Assembly (NCBI RefSeq): GCF_900187425.1
Contig: NZ_FYDJ01000002.1
Location: 434,001-498,000, forward strand
Direction of reading: 5' to 3'
Length of the DNA stretch: 64,000 nucleotides
DNA from: Pseudomonas sp. Irchel s3h14
Lineage (GTDB): Bacteria; Pseudomonadota; Gammaproteobacteria; Pseudomonadales; Pseudomonadaceae
The notes below the pieces were generated by a model. It was not told the DNA's origin, did not search any database, and saw nothing but the letters and a program-made list of their open reading frames with translations. Position numbers and translations under genes: made by a program. Shown here piece by piece: positions 7,802 through 17,203 of this stretch. How positions within the stretch are numbered: position 1 is the stretch's first letter; each line of letters starts with the position of its first letter.

Positions 7802-9100
7802 ATGCTTCGCGTCCTGATAGCCCTTGCTCTGACATGCCTGCTCCAACCGGCCTTTGCTGACGAGCGCGCGCAAACCCAACAACAGTTGGACGCCACGCGT
7901 CAGGACATTGCCGAGCTGAAAAAGCTGCTGGGCAAGCTCCAGGAAGAAAAATCCGGTGTGCAGAAAGACCTCAAAGGCACCGAGACCGAGATGGGCAAGC
8001 TCGAGAAGCAGGTCGATGCCCTGCAAAAAGAGCTGAAGAAAAGCGAATCCGAGCTGCAGCGACTCGATGCCGAGAAAAAAAAACTCCAGAGCGCGCGCAT
8101 TGAACAGCAGCGACTGATCGCCATTCAGGCCCGCGCGGCCTATCAGAACGGCCGTCAGGAGTACTTGAAGCTGCTGCTCAACCAGCAGAATCCAGAAAAA
8201 TTCGCCCGCACCCTCACCTATTACGACTACCTGAGCCAGGCCCGCCTGGAGCAGCTGAAGAATTTCAACGAAACCCTGCGCCAACTGGCCAATGTCGAAA
8301 AAGACATCGCCATGCAACAGGCGCAATTGCTGGTGCAGAAAAGCAGCCTCGACAGCCAGCGTGACGAACTCGATAAAGTCCGCAAGGAGCGCCAGCAAGT
8401 CCTGGCCAAGCTTAGCGACGACGTGAAGGCTCGCGATCAGAAGCTGGCAGCCCGCGAGCAGGATCAGGCAGACCTGTCTAAAGTCCTTAAAACCATTGAA
8501 GAAACCCTGGCCCGTCAGGCCCGAGAGGCAGAAGAAGCGCGGCAAAAAGCGCTGATCGCCCAGCAGGAAGCCGAAAAAAAGCGTTTACGTGAGGCTCAGG
8601 CTGCAGCAGATGCAGACGCCACTGACGCCCCACGCAAACCCGTTAAATCGACACCCGGCGCATTGGTTTCAAGTTCAGGCGAGACCTTTGGCGGCCCCTT
8701 TGTTTCAAGCCGGGGAAAACTTCCGTGGCCAGTCGATGGTCGACTGCTGGCACGCTTTGGCGAAACCCGTGGCGACGACGCCCGCACCAAGTGGGACGGC
8801 GTGATGATCAGCGCTTCCGCCGGCAGCCAGGTGCATGCCGTGCATGGCGGTCGCGTGGTGTTTGCCGACTGGTTGCGAGGCGCCGGGCTGCTGGTGATTC
8901 TCGACCACGGCAACGGTTTTTTGAGTCTTTATGGTCACAACCAGACGCTGCTCAAGTCTGCGGGTGACGTGGTAAAAGCCGGTGAATCCATCTCCACTGT
9001 CGGTAACAGTGGCGGGCAGGACACGCCAGCGCTGTATTTCGCTATTCGTCAGCAGGGTCACCCGAGTGATCCAGCGCAATGGTGTCGCGCGCAAGGATAA
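7802..9100 (+). CDS. Murein hydrolase activator, EnvC family
   Basis: Periplasmic protein of 432 aa: signal peptide (MLRVLIALALTCLLQPAFA), about 250 residues of predicted coiled coil (21-290), a proline/threonine linker and a C-terminal LytM (M23-like) domain. The LytM metal ligands are degenerate: the usual HxGxD is WDGVM, and HxH is YFA. This is the expected state for EnvC-type factors that activate AmiA/AmiB amidases instead of cutting murein themselves. The upstream in-frame extension to 7622 lies in the repeat and is not coding. It is followed closely by ctpA, suggesting one envelope operon. Confidence 0.9.
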   Translation: MLRVLIALALTCLLQPAFADERAQTQQQLDATRQDIAELKKLLGKLQEEKSGVQKDLKGTETEMGKLEKQVDALQKELKKSESELQRLDAEKKKLQSARIEQQRLIAIQARAAYQNGRQEYLKLLLNQQNPEKFARTLTYYDYLSQARLEQLKNFNETLRQLANVEKDIAMQQAQLLVQKSSLDSQRDELDKVRKERQQVLAKLSDDVKARDQKLAAREQDQADLSKVLKTIEETLARQAREAEEARQKALIAQQEAEKKRLREAQAAADADATDAPRKPVKSTPGALVSSSGETFGGPFVSSRGKLPWPVDGRLLARFGETRGDDARTKWDGVMISASAGSQVHAVHGGRVVFADWLRGAGLLVILDHGNGFLSLYGHNQTLLKSAGDVVKAGESISTVGNSGGQDTPALYFAIRQQGHPSDPAQWCRAQG

Positions 9101-9131
9101 GCACGCGACCTAATTCAGGAGTTCGTTCGAC

Positions 9132-10451
9132 ATGCTGCATTTGTCCCGCCTTACCTCGCTGGCCCTGACGATCGCCCTGGTGATCGGCGCGCCTCTGGCG
9201 TTCGCCGCTCAACCGGCTCCGGCAGTCGCGCCTGCGGGCACTGCTGCGACCACCAAGGCGCCGTTGCCTCTGGAAGAGTTGCGCACTTTTGCCGAGGTCA
9301 TGGATCGGATCAAGGCTGCCTATGTCGAACCGGTGGACGACAAGACCCTGCTGGAAAACGCCATCAAGGGCATGCTCAGCAACCTCGACCCGCACTCCGC
9401 CTACCTGGGCCCGGAAGACTTCGCTGAATTGCAGGAAAGCACCAGCGGCGAATTCGGCGGCCTGGGCATCGAAGTGGGCGCCGAAGACGGTTTCATCAAG
9501 GTGGTTTCGCCGATCGATGACACCCCGGCTTCCAAGGCTGGCATTCAGGCCGGCGACTTCATCGTCAAGATCAACGGCCAGCCGACCCGCGGCCAGAGCA
9601 TGACCGAAGCCGTGGACAAGATGCGCGGCAAGATCGGCCAGAAAATCACCCTGACCCTGGTGCGCGACGGCGGTGCACCGTTCGACGTGACCCTGACCCG
9701 CGCCATCATTCAAGTGAAGAGTGTGAAGAGCCAGCTGCTGGAGTCCGGCTACGGCTACATCCGCATCACCCAGTTCCAGGTCAAGACCGGCGACGAAGTC
9801 TCCAAGGCCCTGGCCAAGCTGCGCAAGGACAATGGCAAGAAGCTCAAAGGCATCATCCTCGACCTGCGTAACAACCCGGGCGGCGTGCTGCAAGCGGCGG
9901 TGGAAGTGGTCGACCACTTCATCACCAAGGGCCTGATCGTTTACACCAAGGGCCGTATCGCCAACTCCGAGCTGCGCTTCTCCGCCACCGGCAAGGACGA
10001 AAGCGAAGCCGTGCCAATGGTCGCACTGATCAACGGCGGTAGCGCCTCGGCCTCGGAAATTGTCGCCGGTGCCTTGCAGGATCAGAAACGCGCGGTGGTC
10101 ATGGGTACCACCAGTTTCGGCAAAGGCTCGGTACAAACCGTCCTGCCGCTGAACAACGAACGCGCACTGAAGATCACCACGGCGCTGTATTACACGCCGA
10201 ACGGCCGCTCGATTCAGGCTCAGGGCATCGTCCCGGACATCGAAGTGCGCAGGGCCAAGATCACCAACGAGCAGGACGGCGAGTACTTCAAGGAAGCCGA
10301 TCTGCAAGGTCACCTGGGCAATGGCAACGGCGGCGCCGACAAACCGACCAGCTCCAGCGGCAAAGCCAAGGCCATGCCGCAGGATGATGACTACCAATTG
10401 GCCCAGGCCCTGAGCCTGCTCAAAGGGTTGAGCATCACCTCCGGCCGCTGA
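9132..10451 (+). CDS. ctpA: Carboxyl-terminal processing protease (S41 family)
   Basis: A 439-aa periplasmic serine protease. It has a signal peptide (residues 1-25), an N-terminal helical region ending in SNLDPHSAYL, a PDZ domain (about 95-180, with GGLGIEVGAED) and the S41 catalytic domain. The catalytic Ser is in GGSASASEIVAGALQD and the general-base Lys in GTTSFGKGSVQT. In P. aeruginosa CtpA, activated by a lipoprotein partner, degrades peptidoglycan hydrolases; a similar role is inferred here. RBS CAGGAG precedes the ATG. The next gene starts 1 nt after its stop. Confidence 0.95.
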   Translation: MLHLSRLTSLALTIALVIGAPLAFAAQPAPAVAPAGTAATTKAPLPLEELRTFAEVMDRIKAAYVEPVDDKTLLENAIKGMLSNLDPHSAYLGPEDFAELQESTSGEFGGLGIEVGAEDGFIKVVSPIDDTPASKAGIQAGDFIVKINGQPTRGQSMTEAVDKMRGKIGQKITLTLVRDGGAPFDVTLTRAIIQVKSVKSQLLESGYGYIRITQFQVKTGDEVSKALAKLRKDNGKKLKGIILDLRNNPGGVLQAAVEVVDHFITKGLIVYTKGRIANSELRFSATGKDESEAVPMVALINGGSASASEIVAGALQDQKRAVVMGTTSFGKGSVQTVLPLNNERALKITTALYYTPNGRSIQAQGIVPDIEVRRAKITNEQDGEYFKEADLQGHLGNGNGGADKPTSSSGKAKAMPQDDDYQLAQALSLLKGLSITSGR

Positions 10452-10452
10452 G

Positions 10453-11226
10453 ATGCGCCTGCGGTTATTCCTCGGTCTACTGTGTTGTCTGGCGGGTGTT
10501 GCTCACGCAGCGCCCGCCCCTCAAAAGGCCTACATCACTCTGATCATCGATGACCTGGGGCAGAACCTGCCCCGGGATCGTCGCGTGCTGGCCCTGCCCG
10601 GCCCGGTCACCACAGCGATCATGCCCGACACGCCCCACGCCACCGAATTCGCCCGCGAAGCCCATCGCGCCGGCAAGATCGTCATCCTGCACATGCCCAT
10701 GGACCCGGCCACCGGTCCGTTTGCCTGGCACCCAGACTTGCCCATCGACGAACTCGAGAAACGCCTGAACGCAGCGTTTAAGGTCGTGCCCTACACCGCC
10801 GGGATCAACAACCACATGGGCAGTCGCATGACCTCTCAGCGACCGGCCATGGCTTGGCTGATGGCGGACTTGCAGCGTAGGCACAAGTTGTTCGTCGACA
10901 GCCGCACCAGTGCGCAAACCGTGGCGGCCGCCGAGGCGCAGAAGATTGGTCTGGCGAGCGTTTCGCGGGATGTATTCCTGGATGACGAGCCCACTGAAGC
11001 CGCGATTTTTACTCAGCTACAGACGGCTATCAGCCTGGCGCGCAAGCAGGGTTCTGCGGTGATGATCGGGCATCCGTATCCGCAGACATTAGCGGTGCTT
11101 GAACGTGAATTGCCCAAGCTCAAGGCTCAGGGCATTGACTGGATCGACATCAAACAGATGATCAGCGTGCGCGGCAATCGTGCAACTGCCGCGCATGGGA
11201 AGGACGGTAATTACCGACTGCCGTAA
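10453..11226 (+). CDS. Divergent polysaccharide deacetylase family protein
   Basis: A 257-aa exported protein: signal peptide (MRLRLFLGLLCCLAGVAHA) and one domain of the divergent polysaccharide deacetylase family. Recognisable strands are ITLIIDDLGQN (metal-binding Asp pair), VILHMPMDP, INNHMGSRMT and FVDSRTSA. It is the conserved third member of the envC-ctpA cluster. The substrate is unproven, probably a cell-wall or other envelope glycan. Confidence 0.88.
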   Translation: MRLRLFLGLLCCLAGVAHAAPAPQKAYITLIIDDLGQNLPRDRRVLALPGPVTTAIMPDTPHATEFAREAHRAGKIVILHMPMDPATGPFAWHPDLPIDELEKRLNAAFKVVPYTAGINNHMGSRMTSQRPAMAWLMADLQRRHKLFVDSRTSAQTVAAAEAQKIGLASVSRDVFLDDEPTEAAIFTQLQTAISLARKQGSAVMIGHPYPQTLAVLERELPKLKAQGIDWIDIKQMISVRGNRATAAHGKDGNYRLP

Positions 11227-11421
11227 ACCCAGTAATTCCACTGCAATTAGTTAGTTGATTTCAAACTTTATCAGCGCCGATAAATCACCACATCCACTCG
11301 CTACCGCCTCACAGTCGGATACACATCAACAACTAACACCCCTCCACTTCAATTACACTTCTTTCGCACCACAGCAACATCCAACTTTATTAACATCCAC
11401 GTTCACAACCAAGGATCGGTT

Positions 11422-12933
11422 ATGAATTACACATCTGTTATACGTACAACTATCCCCCTAATAGCACTCACCTTCTCCCTGGCCTCTTGCGCCTACACTG
11501 TTCCCGAGCCAGCGGAGCCCGTACTGCTCAGTAATGCTGACGGACGATACACCCACTGGAACGGCATTGGAGGTACATTCAAAGGTGGCAACCGCAATTG
11601 TACGGCAAGTTTGCTTGATACTCGCGACGCAATGGGTACCTCTACAGGCCCTGCTTACCTATTGACCAATGGGCACTGTGCTTCAATCATCTCCGGCACA
11701 GCAGCCGATACTCCATTTAACGGCCAGGTACAGTTCAACTTTTTCCACGATACGATGGAAGGCGCCAAGCGTTACGACATCAACAGGGTAAACTGGGCCA
11801 GCCTCGCCAGTTCTGATGTCGCTATCCTGGAACTAACCGACTCGCTGGATACATTGCTGAAGGACGGAATTACGCCACTCAAGCTAGCGTCTACAGCGCC
11901 TGTAGAACCGCGCCCGATTCAAGTCCCTGGCGCCCCTGGAATCGCCCCCGGCCTCAGGCTGTCAACCTGTACCCTGGAGCCAACTAACACCACATTGATC
12001 AAGCACTTGGCCGTCCACACCGATTACCAGAAGCACGACTGCAAGGGTATTGCACCAGGCTCTTCAGGGTCTCCCGTTCTTGATGCGGCGACAGGAGAAG
12101 TGATCGGTGTAATGTCCGGAACGACTTATGGTATCTCAACGGATGAGTTATGTTTCTGGCATGCACTTTGTGGAAATAATCAAAAAAAATCCATCTTGCC
12201 TGATCAGGCAAGCCATAGCTTTCCTGTTGACTATCTTTCTGACTGCTTCACCAATGGACGTTTTAATATGGACGCCCAATCTTGCACAACAAACCCGAAC
12301 TTCAACTTCAAATCCAAAAGAAACGCTGACATCACACTTCATAGAAAACCCGTCGACCACAATGATCCAGCACCTGTCTGGGATGTCGACTTTTCGATGA
12401 GCACCGCTTTCTATCGCTTTAAAACAGTACGCGACGCACACGCTTGTTATTTGCCTGATCACTATAGCCGCCCGATCAGCACAGCCAATGCGAAAATTGA
12501 TGCAGAGATCGGTCGAGAGAAAGGTTTGTATTATCTTTGCCTGGTGGGTGTCGAGTCAGCCGAGCAACGACCTAGCGTCGGATTACGCAGAAACACCCAA
12601 ATACTGTCTGCCCGACTAACCGAACCGACTGCCGCCACACTACCTGAACCAACTGTCACCTTTAGTTACTCAGAGAAATATGTTTCTGTCGACTGGTTCG
12701 AAAAATCTTCTCGTTCCATTTGGACTCGATTCTACGATAATAACCTTGGCGAACATAATTGCGCTGATATAGATCGCAGGGAGTATGAACAAACAGATAA
12801 TAGTCTTCTTATTCCACTGGAATTTCTTCCTGTGTCATTTTGCAGTTACATCGAGGACAGGAATTTTAATACTTCCGAGGTACACACCGTCCTGGTGCAA
12901 GCCCCGACAACGGTCACAGATACCGCGCCATGA
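11422..12933 (+). CDS. Trypsin-like serine protease, predicted outer-membrane lipoprotein (paralog A)
   Basis: A 503-aa protein with a lipoprotein signal: the lipobox SLASC places the lipidated Cys at 23, and +2 Ala does not call for inner-membrane retention. A chymotrypsin-fold protease domain follows, with a complete triad: His85 in LTNGHC, Asp132 in DVAILEL, Ser215 in GSSGSP. A C-terminal region of about 200 aa (RFKTVRDAHACY, AEIGREKGLYYLCLVG) resembles no domain I know but recurs in paralog B. RBS AAGGAT lies 6 nt before the ATG. Base composition is lower in GC than the flanking core genes. The substrate is unknown. Confidence 0.82.
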   Translation: MNYTSVIRTTIPLIALTFSLASCAYTVPEPAEPVLLSNADGRYTHWNGIGGTFKGGNRNCTASLLDTRDAMGTSTGPAYLLTNGHCASIISGTAADTPFNGQVQFNFFHDTMEGAKRYDINRVNWASLASSDVAILELTDSLDTLLKDGITPLKLASTAPVEPRPIQVPGAPGIAPGLRLSTCTLEPTNTTLIKHLAVHTDYQKHDCKGIAPGSSGSPVLDAATGEVIGVMSGTTYGISTDELCFWHALCGNNQKKSILPDQASHSFPVDYLSDCFTNGRFNMDAQSCTTNPNFNFKSKRNADITLHRKPVDHNDPAPVWDVDFSMSTAFYRFKTVRDAHACYLPDHYSRPISTANAKIDAEIGREKGLYYLCLVGVESAEQRPSVGLRRNTQILSARLTEPTAATLPEPTVTFSYSEKYVSVDWFEKSSRSIWTRFYDNNLGEHNCADIDRREYEQTDNSLLIPLEFLPVSFCSYIEDRNFNTSEVHTVLVQAPTTVTDTAP

Positions 12934-12990
12934 AGTCGTCTACCACGCCTTCCCTGCGCAACTGATCCACGCAGCCTGAAGCTTGGCGAC
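12919..12990 (-). repeat. Relic of the 3' end of the solute-binding-protein gene (duplicate of 14557-14629)
   Basis: About 72 bp match the last 24 codons of the solute-binding gene at 14552-15307 with roughly ten differences, starting from GATACCGCGCCATGA. The stop of protease A (12931-12933) lies inside the relic. The relic arose when protease plus neighbour end was duplicated, and it no longer belongs to an open gene. Confidence 0.8.
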
Positions 12991-13004
12991 TAGCTTCAGG
13001 CTGC
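12971..13004. terminator. Perfect 13-bp hairpin after protease A
   Basis: GCAGCCTGAAGCT, an 8-nt loop, then AGCTTCAGGCTGC. One arm comes from the relic of the solute-binding gene and the other from adjoining sequence. No T-tract follows, so it is a candidate mRNA 3'-stabilising or Rho-assisted terminator and not a classical intrinsic one. Confidence 0.45.
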
Positions 13005-13094
13005 GCACTCGAGGCAATAACTATCTATATCTCTGGGCACAATGATGCGTGCCAGGATAGGACTCACTCTGAATTTCATCACCAAGGAATGGCC

Positions 13095-14555
13095 ATGAAA
13101 TGCATTAGTCATCTGTCCGCCTGGGGACTTGCCTGTCTCTTGGCCGCGAGCCCCTCTGCACACGCACGAGACCTGGGAGAAGGCGCTGTCAACAACTCAG
13201 GTTCAAAAGCCCTTCAAAACATTAACAACCAATACGCAATCTGGAGCGGCATCGGACGCCTTGCTCACCGCTCCGGCGCGTCCTGCACCGCCGCTCTTCT
13301 TGATACCAGAAACAGGCAAGGCAAAGCGGTGGGGCCGGCCTACCTGATTACCGCCGGCCATTGCGTTGTCTTTGCGTATGGCACCGCCCGCACGGACGAA
13401 CCCATCGAAGCGAACATCACCTTCAACTACTTCCATGACACGCCCACGCACCACATTACTTACCCGGTTCGAATTGCTCGCTGGACCAGCATGGTGGGCA
13501 CCGACCTGGCGATACTCGAGGTTGGGACTTCACTGGCAACCCTTATAAAGAAGGGTATCAACCCGCTCAATCTCGCCAGCCATCAAAGCTTCGAAGCCCA
13601 TAACGTACTCAACCTTGGCGCACCCGCGGGCTATCTAGAGAAAGGGGTACGCTTGAGCGCCTGCTCAGAAGAGACGGCCGGAACCTTCATTGATCATCCA
13701 GGCGTATTTTCGCAGGCCATGAAAAACCTCTGCGATTTGCGTGGTGGTAGCTCTGGAAGCCCGATGCTTGATCGCCAGACCAATGAAATCACCGGCATCG
13801 TCAGCAAAGTTGCAGCCAGGTTAAAAAAGGAGGCATCGCCTGATTGCACAACGGCAGCCTGCCAGGCGGCCACCTTTAATTACAGCTACCCGGCCAACTT
13901 CCTGCATCAGTGCTTTATCGCGGGTGTTTTCGATGTCAATGCGCCGGACTGTTCACTCAAGCCTGTGAATCTTACGGTTACGCAGCCTTGGGACATCAAG
14001 CCTTATGTGCACACGCAAAAAAACACTGCTGGGCAAATTACGTTACCAACGTGGAATTTCAGGTTTTCGCTTGACGATCCGTTCTATCGCTATAAAGCCG
14101 TGCGCAACGCCAGAGACTGTCAAACACGTCGCAACTACAGCGACGCCATTCACTCCGAAGATGCCTACATCAACAACGAAATAGGCCCTCAACCCGGTAC
14201 ACATGCGCTATGCATCATCGGTGCCGCCTCGCAAGAGCAACCACTCACCCAGTCATCGTTGAAAAATGCTTTTACCCACGCGGTGTATTTGACCTCCGCC
14301 GAGCTGATGCCCAGCATCAGCCCTGATTACCGTGTCACCTGGGAACTCTTGCATGCGGAATTCATCCACAATTTCTTCTACTCAGTCCCCGCTGACGGTC
14401 AGCACTGTGGCGACATTGATGACCCTCGTTACAAGCCTGTTCCCGAGAGCATTACCTTCGCCGAAGAACAATTGCCGGTCATGCTGTGCAGTTACGTTCG
14501 CAATCGTTCCGGACAACCGTCATCGATACGCACCGACCTGATTGGACAGCCCTAG
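13095..14555 (+). CDS. Trypsin-like serine protease, Sec-exported (paralog B)
   Basis: A 486-aa paralog of the preceding gene. The Sec signal peptide ends near SAHARD and has no lipobox Cys, so the product should be periplasmic or secreted. The triad is His89 (ITAGHC), Asp137 (DLAILEV) and Ser220 (GGSSGSP). The C-terminal region shares RYKAVRNARDCQ and NNEIGPQPGTHALCIIG with paralog A. The ATG at 13095 is preferred: AAGGA sits 6 nt before it, whereas it abuts the alternative ATG at 13089. The stop overlaps the end of the convergent solute-binding gene by 4 nt. Confidence 0.82.
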   Translation: MKCISHLSAWGLACLLAASPSAHARDLGEGAVNNSGSKALQNINNQYAIWSGIGRLAHRSGASCTAALLDTRNRQGKAVGPAYLITAGHCVVFAYGTARTDEPIEANITFNYFHDTPTHHITYPVRIARWTSMVGTDLAILEVGTSLATLIKKGINPLNLASHQSFEAHNVLNLGAPAGYLEKGVRLSACSEETAGTFIDHPGVFSQAMKNLCDLRGGSSGSPMLDRQTNEITGIVSKVAARLKKEASPDCTTAACQAATFNYSYPANFLHQCFIAGVFDVNAPDCSLKPVNLTVTQPWDIKPYVHTQKNTAGQITLPTWNFRFSLDDPFYRYKAVRNARDCQTRRNYSDAIHSEDAYINNEIGPQPGTHALCIIGAASQEQPLTQSSLKNAFTHAVYLTSAELMPSISPDYRVTWELLHAEFIHNFFYSVPADGQHCGDIDDPRYKPVPESITFAEEQLPVMLCSYVRNRSGQPSSIRTDLIGQP

Positions 14556-15307
14556 AGATACCGCGCCATGATGTCGTCCACCACGCCTTCCTTGCGTAGC
14601 TGATCCAGCGCGGCCTGAAGCTTGGCGACGATTTCGTCGGACACGTCTTTGTTCAGCGCCAGATAAAGTTGGGCACTGTTGAAACGCAGTACGGTCTTGA
14701 GACCAGTCACACCATCCTGCCGAGCTAGGTAACGGCCGGCAGGATCACCCGTCGCCCAAAGGTCGATCTGGCCATTGACCAGTTTCTTCGCGTTGTCCTG
14801 ATCCCGCAGCACAACGATCGGTTTCAGTCCTTGCTTGGCCAGCGTCTCGGCAATCGCATCGCCCTTGTAGGCGCCGATCTTGTATTTGCGCGCCTGCTCC
14901 AGCGACTCAAGGCTGATCTTGCTATCGGCCTTGGCCAGCATGATCCAGTCATCCGGCCCGATCGGGCCTACCCACTTGAACAGGTTCTCGCGATCCGGCA
15001 ACCGCGCCATCACAAATACGCCGTAACCGGGCTTCTCCAGGGCGAGCTTGTAGATTCGCTCCCAAGGAAAACGCAACGTCAGGCTGTAGGTGACTTCGGC
15101 GCGTTTAAACATCTCGCGGACGATGTCCACGGCGATGCCATTGATGTTCTCGTCTTGAGCGAAGTTCTTGCCGTTCTTCGCCATGTTGTAGGGGGGGAAA
15201 TTTTCAGTCAGCAACACCAGACCGGTGTCGGGATTTTCTGCGGCATGCGCTCCATTGACGAGCAATAGAGAAGCGCTGGCGAGGACAAGAAGAAGGCGTT
15301 TAAGCAT
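14552..15307 (-). CDS. Transporter substrate-binding domain protein (SBP_bac_3 type)
   Basis: A 251-aa periplasmic binding-protein fold: signal peptide (residues 1-22, ending GAHA), then LVLLTENFPPYN, GIAVDIVREMFKRA, YKIGAYKGDAIAETL and a C-terminal helix LRKEGVVDDIMARY. It matches orphan extracellular solute-binding proteins common in Pseudomonas, which lack adjacent permease or ATPase genes. The ligand is not predictable, probably an amino acid or related compound. It is convergent with protease B and its last 24 codons have been copied to 12919-12990. Confidence 0.85.
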   Translation of the reverse strand: MLKRLLLVLASASLLLVNGAHAAENPDTGLVLLTENFPPYNMAKNGKNFAQDENINGIAVDIVREMFKRAEVTYSLTLRFPWERIYKLALEKPGYGVFVMARLPDRENLFKWVGPIGPDDWIMLAKADSKISLESLEQARKYKIGAYKGDAIAETLAKQGLKPIVVLRDQDNAKKLVNGQIDLWATGDPAGRYLARQDGVTGLKTVLRFNSAQLYLALNKDVSDEIVAKLQAALDQLRKEGVVDDIMARYL

Positions 15308-15385
15308 GTCTGGCTACCGAGATCCATGGCGTACCCAAGAGTGCCTTGAGCCCGCCATGCTGTCCACTGGCCTGTATCGGTTTGT

Positions 15386-16156
15386 TTAGCGCATCACGAT
15401 GCCGCGATGAGCCATGTAGGCCTTGGCTTCCTGCACGGTGTATTCGCCAAAGTGGAAAATACTCGCCGCCAACACTGCACTGGCGTGGCCTTCGATAATG
15501 CCGTCGGCCAAATGCTGCAGGTTACCGACGCCGCCGGAGGCGATCACCGGGATACCCAGCGCGTCACTTATGGCGCGGGTAACGCCCAGGTCGAAGCCGT
15601 TTTTCATGCCGTCCTGGTCCATGCTGGTCAGCAGGATTTCGCCGGCGCCCAGGCCTTCCATTTTTTTCGCCCATTCAACAGCGTCAAGACCGGTAGGCTT
15701 GCGACCGCCGTGGGTGAAGATTTCCCAGCGCGGGGCTTCGCCCGGGCCGGAGACCTTCTTCGCGTCGATGGCAACGACGATGCACTGCGAACCGAAATGC
15801 TGAGCCGCTTCACCGACGAATTCCGGGTTGAACACCGCAGCAGTGTTGATCGAAACCTTGTCCGCGCCAGCATTCAGCAGATTGCGAATGTCCTGCACGG
15901 TACGCACACCGCCGCCCACGGTCAGCGGGATGAACACCTGGCTGGCCATGCGCTCAACGGTATGCAGTGTGGTGTCGCGACCATCGACGCTGGCGGTGAT
16001 GTCGAGAAAGGTAATCTCGTCGGCACCCTGCTCGTCGTAACGACGGGCGATTTCCACCGGGTCGCCGGCATCACGGATGTTCTCGAACTTGACGCCCTTG
16101 ACCACCCGGCCGTTATCCACGTCCAGGCAAGGGATGATGCGTTTGGCCAGCGCCAT
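15386..16156 (-). CDS. hisF: Imidazole glycerol phosphate synthase, cyclase subunit HisF
   Basis: Forms IGP and AICAR from PRFAR and the ammonia supplied by HisH. A 256-aa (beta-alpha)8 barrel: catalytic Asp11 in [14 protein letters not shown], the second Asp in LLTSMDQDG, and phosphate-binding VGGGVR and ASGGVG. It is last in the minus-strand cluster hisB-hisH-DUF2164-hisA-hisF, 9 nt after hisA. Confidence 0.97.
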   Translation of the reverse strand: MALAKRIIPCLDVDNGRVVKGVKFENIRDAGDPVEIARRYDEQGADEITFLDITASVDGRDTTLHTVERMASQVFIPLTVGGGVRTVQDIRNLLNAGADKVSINTAAVFNPEFVGEAAQHFGSQCIVVAIDAKKVSGPGEAPRWEIFTHGGRKPTGLDAVEWAKKMEGLGAGEILLTSMDQDGMKNGFDLGVTRAISDALGIPVIASGGVGNLQHLADGIIEGHASAVLAASIFHFGEYTVQEAKAYMAHRGIVMR

Positions 16157-16165
16157 GGTCAGTCC

Positions 16166-16903
16166 TCAGCCTTTGTACGAATCGCAGAAAGCTTGCGCTT
16201 CAGCGACATCGAGAGTGCCTTCGTAGATCGCCCGACCGGTGATCGCGCCGATGATGCCTGGCGCTTTCGCGTCGAGCAGCGACTTGATGTCACCGAGGTT
16301 GTGGATGCCACCGGAAGCGATGACCGGGATCTTCGTTGCAGCGGCCAGCGCAGCGGTGAACGGTACGTTGCAGCCCTGCATCATGCCGTCTTTGGCGATG
16401 TCGGTATAAACGATCGCAGACACGCCGTCGGCTTCGAACTGCTTGGCCAGGTCGATCACCTGAATGGTGCTGATTTCAGCCCAGCCGTCAGTGGCGACAA
16501 AACCGTCTTTGGCATCCAGACCCACGATCACCTTGCCCGGAAACGCGCGGCAGGCTTCGGCGACAAAGGCCGGATCTTTCACGGCTTTGGTGCCGATGAT
16601 CACGTAGCTCACGCCGGCTTTCACGTAGTGTTCGATGGTTTCCAGGGAACGGATACCGCCGCCGATCTGGATCGGCAGGTTCGGGTAGCGCTTGGCGATG
16701 GCGGTGACCACTTCGCCGTTGACCGGCTGGCCTTCGAAGGCGCCGTTCAGGTCGACCAGATGCAGACGACGGCAACCGCCCTCCACCCACTTGGCAGCCA
16801 TGCTCACCGGGTCATCGGAGAACACCGTGGAATCTTCCATGCGGCCCTGGCGCAGACGAACACAGGCACCGTCTTTAAGATCGATAGCGGGAATAATCAG
16901 CAT
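16166..16903 (-). CDS. hisA: ProFAR isomerase HisA
   Basis: Isomerises 5'-ProFAR to PRFAR in histidine synthesis. A 245-aa barrel protein homologous to His[16 protein letters not shown] with catalytic Asp8, [16 protein letters not shown] with the second Asp and ASGGIHN. The start at 16903 gives the family N-terminus MLIIPAIDL; an upstream in-frame Met at 16918 adds five non-conserved residues. Confidence 0.97.
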   Translation of the reverse strand: MLIIPAIDLKDGACVRLRQGRMEDSTVFSDDPVSMAAKWVEGGCRRLHLVDLNGAFEGQPVNGEVVTAIAKRYPNLPIQIGGGIRSLETIEHYVKAGVSYVIIGTKAVKDPAFVAEACRAFPGKVIVGLDAKDGFVATDGWAEISTIQVIDLAKQFEADGVSAIVYTDIAKDGMMQGCNVPFTAALAAATKIPVIASGGIHNLGDIKSLLDAKAPGIIGAITGRAIYEGTLDVAEAQAFCDSYKG

Positions 16904-16945
16904 CTGGCAAACCTTCAAATTCGATTGTTCAGCTTCGCTCGAAAA

Positions 16946-17203
16946 TCAGTTTTTCTCGAGCGCCCACAAGTCGCTTTCGATGCTTTCGAACCTCTCTTTG
17001 AGGTGCGTCTGCACATCGAAAATCGCCCTGTTGTAATAGTGCGGCGCAATTTCACGGGTAAACAGCTCAAGGATTTCGGCCGCTTCGAACGAACCCAGGT
17101 CCAGTTCGAAGCGATCTTCCATAAAGCGCTTGATCTTGTGATTGGCCTCGTTCTCCTGTTCGGGAGTGAGGGTCAGGATCGGCGGCTTCTTCTTGACGGC
17201 CAT
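16946..17203 (-). CDS. DUF2164 family protein
   Basis: An 85-aa acidic, helix-rich cytosolic protein of the DUF2164 family (LTPEQENEANHKIKRF, PHYYNRAIFDVQTHL). The family has no established function. It starts immediately after the hisH stop and precedes hisA by about 40 nt, so it is transcribed within the his cluster. No histidine-pathway step is missing that it would need to fill. Confidence 0.88.
   Translation of the reverse strand: MAVKKKPPILTLTPEQENEANHKIKRFMEDRFELDLGSFEAAEILELFTREIAPHYYNRAIFDVQTHLKERFESIESDLWALEKN

Noticed and set aside
9042..10397. 451-aa minus-strand open frame across ctpA
   Set aside because: Shadow of ctpA, which carries all catalytic motifs.
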